Shown here: positions 34,848 through 36,855 of the stretch, piece after piece | Layout of the letters: each line of letters begins with the position of its first letter | Position numbering within the stretch: position 1 is the first letter of the stretch | NCBI GenBank assembly: GCA_029288835.1 | Contig: JARIGN010000022.1 | Location: 1-36,855, forward strand | DNA from: Candidatus Kaiserbacteria bacterium | Lineage (GTDB): Bacteria > Patescibacteriota > Minisyncoccia > Phycocordibacterales > Phycocordibacteraceae | Direction: 5' to 3' | DNA length: 36,855 nucleotides | Made by a program: the position numbers and the translations under genes | Notes under the pieces: generated by a model | The model's input: only the letters and a program-made list of their open reading frames with translations | What the model was told of the DNA's origin: nothing | Databases searched by the model: none

Positions 34848-35004
34848 ACTAAATACCGGTGAATTTGTAATAGGCGCCAAAGAGCAGATGGAGTCGGGAT
34901 TGGCGTCTAGCCATTTTAGCGCGGATAGGATGAAGCGCTAATGTGGACAAGATTCATCGCAAAACTTATTTCCTGAAACGCAAGAGCGTCGCCAATAGCG
35001 AATA

Positions 35005-35601
35005 CTACGAGACCGGGAGTGTGAGCACGGTGCCCACGTGCCACCCTTCTTCCTGCGCGAAGCCAGCGCGTGTCTCAAGGACATAGCGAATGGGTATCGG
35101 CGGATAAAGGACACCCGGATAGGTGCTAGGAAGTACATCACTATTGATAGCCGCAATGCTGCCTGAACTCGTTACCCACACCATATCAAGCGGCACGAGC
35201 ATATCCTTCATCCAGAAGCCATAGGTACCATCTTTAGGAAAATCAAAAAGCATCGCGTAGTTATTCGGGACCGATGAACGGCCGCTAAGGCCCTGTTCCT
35301 GGGCAGCAGGAGTTGTTACTACTTCATAGGTAATGCCGTTCACTACCTTTATATACCTACCAGGTGTTGAAACCTGCCTTTTTTCTGAAGTAGATCCTAC
35401 TTCGGTAGACGTGGAAGAAGCTTCAGACGAGGTAGCACTACTAATTACCGCCAGGTCTTGTGAGGGAGTATTTGTCGCTGTAGTCGAAACTGCGGGTACA
35501 TTTCTTAAGGACATGCCTTGCGGGTAATAAAGGACACCTAAAAGACATGCACCTGCGACTAAAAGACATAGGGTAGCAGCGATAGTACGTTTCTTTCTCA
35601 T
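35005..35601 (-). CDS. DUF192 family secreted protein
   Basis: TPAAQEQGLSGRSSVPNNYAMLFDFPKDGTYGFWMKDMLVPLDMVWV; N-terminal TM. Confidence 0.9.
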   Translation of the reverse strand: MRKKRTIAATLCLLVAGACLLGVLYYPQGMSLRNVPAVSTTATNTPSQDLAVISSATSSEASSTSTEVGSTSEKRQVSTPGRYIKVVNGITYEVVTTPAAQEQGLSGRSSVPNNYAMLFDFPKDGTYGFWMKDMLVPLDMVWVTSSGSIAAINSDVLPSTYPGVLYPPIPIRYVLETRAGFAQEEGWHVGTVLTLPVS

Positions 35602-35634
35602 AAGTCGACAAAATAAGAGAAGGTCAGGAAAGCG

Positions 35635-36786
35635 TTAAAAGGTGGCGGTCTGGGGCGTACCAAGACCGGTCACATAATCATAATGGGCTCGCGCGGTGCA
35701 GTAGAAGCCGCAAGAGCCATTCACACCAGTAAGGATATCACGGAAGAAACTTGTCGTGTTAGGGGTCGCCTTATCTTTGTAGAAGGCCACGTCTGACGCG
35801 CCCTGGCCCAGGGCTGCAATGGCAGCCCACTGCGGTGCTCCTGCTGAGGTTCCGCCCGCGGTTCTCCACACGCCGTTATGGATAATGGGAAAACCGGACT
35901 TCGGGTCGGCGTCATAGGAAACGTCGGGTATTGCGCGCATACCTTTTGCTTTGGGAATAGTGTAACTTGCCTGAAAGGGTGGTTCTTTCTCATAGGCACT
36001 TACGCCGCCACCGCTTCCCTGCCAAGCTGTTTCCTTTATGAGCATTCCTGTTGGGGTGAGCTGAAGTGAAGTACCGCCAACGGCAATAACCTTAGGTGAA
36101 GAAGCGGGCCAAGATGCTCCCGCACCATTATCTCCCGATGAAGCAAAGAACGGTGCACCTGAAGCGCTAACAAAATGGCTATCGAGGCTTGTTTCTTCGG
36201 GAAATTCTGCACCTCCCCAGCTCATGGAAATCGCGGAAGTACCCTTTTGGGCGGCAGCATAGTCAAGCGCGGCGAGAAGATTAGCGCCGCTTGCGGTTTT
36301 TGCCTCAACCAGAAGAATTTTTGCAGACGGTGCAATCGCATGCGCCCATTCCACATCAAGCGCCGTCTCAAGATCCCAGCCGCTATTATCTGACCCCTTC
36401 GCACTCATGAGGTGCTGCGTGAAGCAGCCATTTTGTTTAGTACATGCCGGGAGGGCAAACGCTGCATCAAAATCCGCGAGGTCTTGAGCAATAGCCTTGT
36501 CGTTATATGCGCCGACGATGACTATCGTGCCCTTGCCACCAGCCTCAGGAAGGTTATAAATCTTTTTTATCTCGCTCGGTGTCATACCGGCGGGTTTTTT
36601 GCCCGTGGTTGCATATATGTGGAGCGGCGTGGTGGCGCTGAAATTTGAGAAATGATAGGCAGCTTGGGTGTGCGCTGCAATGAAAAGCCCAAATATGAAT
36701 AATGCGGTGCTAATAACAAGCATGGGTGCGATCCACTGAATGAGCAGTCTCGCGATTTGTTGGTCGTTCATCTCCTCACTATGCAA
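35635..36786 (-). CDS. S53 (sedolisin)-like serine peptidase, membrane-anchored or secreted
   Basis: E-x3-D in WDLETALDVEWAHAIAP, oxyanion Asp in ASSGDNGAG, Ser in AGGTSAGAPQWAA; start may be 36771. Confidence 0.82.
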   Translation of the reverse strand: MHSEEMNDQQIARLLIQWIAPMLVISTALFIFGLFIAAHTQAAYHFSNFSATTPLHIYATTGKKPAGMTPSEIKKIYNLPEAGGKGTIVIVGAYNDKAIAQDLADFDAAFALPACTKQNGCFTQHLMSAKGSDNSGWDLETALDVEWAHAIAPSAKILLVEAKTASGANLLAALDYAAAQKGTSAISMSWGGAEFPEETSLDSHFVSASGAPFFASSGDNGAGASWPASSPKVIAVGGTSLQLTPTGMLIKETAWQGSGGGVSAYEKEPPFQASYTIPKAKGMRAIPDVSYDADPKSGFPIIHNGVWRTAGGTSAGAPQWAAIAALGQGASDVAFYKDKATPNTTSFFRDILTGVNGSCGFYCTARAHYDYVTGLGTPQTATF

Positions 36787-36855
36787 AAGCAGTGATCAAG
36801 ATTTGCTCAGGAAGTCCTAAAGTTTTGCTGAGTTTTTGACTTCTAAAAGAAAAGT

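Noticed and set aside
34848-35004. Possible cobalamin riboswitch or NrdR boxes upstream of the class II RNR
   Set aside because: No recognisable B12 box or paired NrdR boxes; only a short hairpin TAGCGC...GCGCTA.
1-36855. CRISPR array, transposon or prophage
   Set aside because: No regularly spaced repeats, transposase, integrase or phage structural genes were seen in the ORFs.

Overview
The window looks like a chromosomal segment of a Patescibacteria/CPR-type (Parcubacteria-like) bacterium. This placement is inferred from gene content and order, not from a phylogeny. It is mostly housekeeping: ybeY-ftsA-ftsZ, trxB, an ATP-grasp ligase, a MurL-like epimerase, truB, an AlkA-like glycosylase, a DHH phosphoesterase, tsaD, valS, PrsW, Hsp20, DoxX, glutaredoxin, an FtsB-like protein, lepA, a PIN toxin-like pair, murJ, an O-antigen-ligase/TPR protein, rnpB (RNase P RNA), a class II B12-dependent RNR, DUF192 and an S53-like peptidase. 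There are five tRNAs (Ser-CGA, Glu-TTC, Val-GAC, Phe-GAA, Arg-CCT). No CRISPR array, transposase or prophage was seen. The most unusual signals are: (1) two long perfect or near-perfect hairpins flanking trxB whose stems are unrelated but whose ~28-nt apical loops are nearly identical, a candidate undescribed structured element; (2) at least nine genes with a (often TGn-extended) -10 hexamer exactly 6 nt before the ATG, indicating widespread leaderless transcription; (3) hairpin clusters beside tRNA-Phe and tRNA-Arg that share a 13-bp core and contain copies of the acceptor-stem sequence; (4) a translationally coupled pair of very small genes that the ORF track missed in part.
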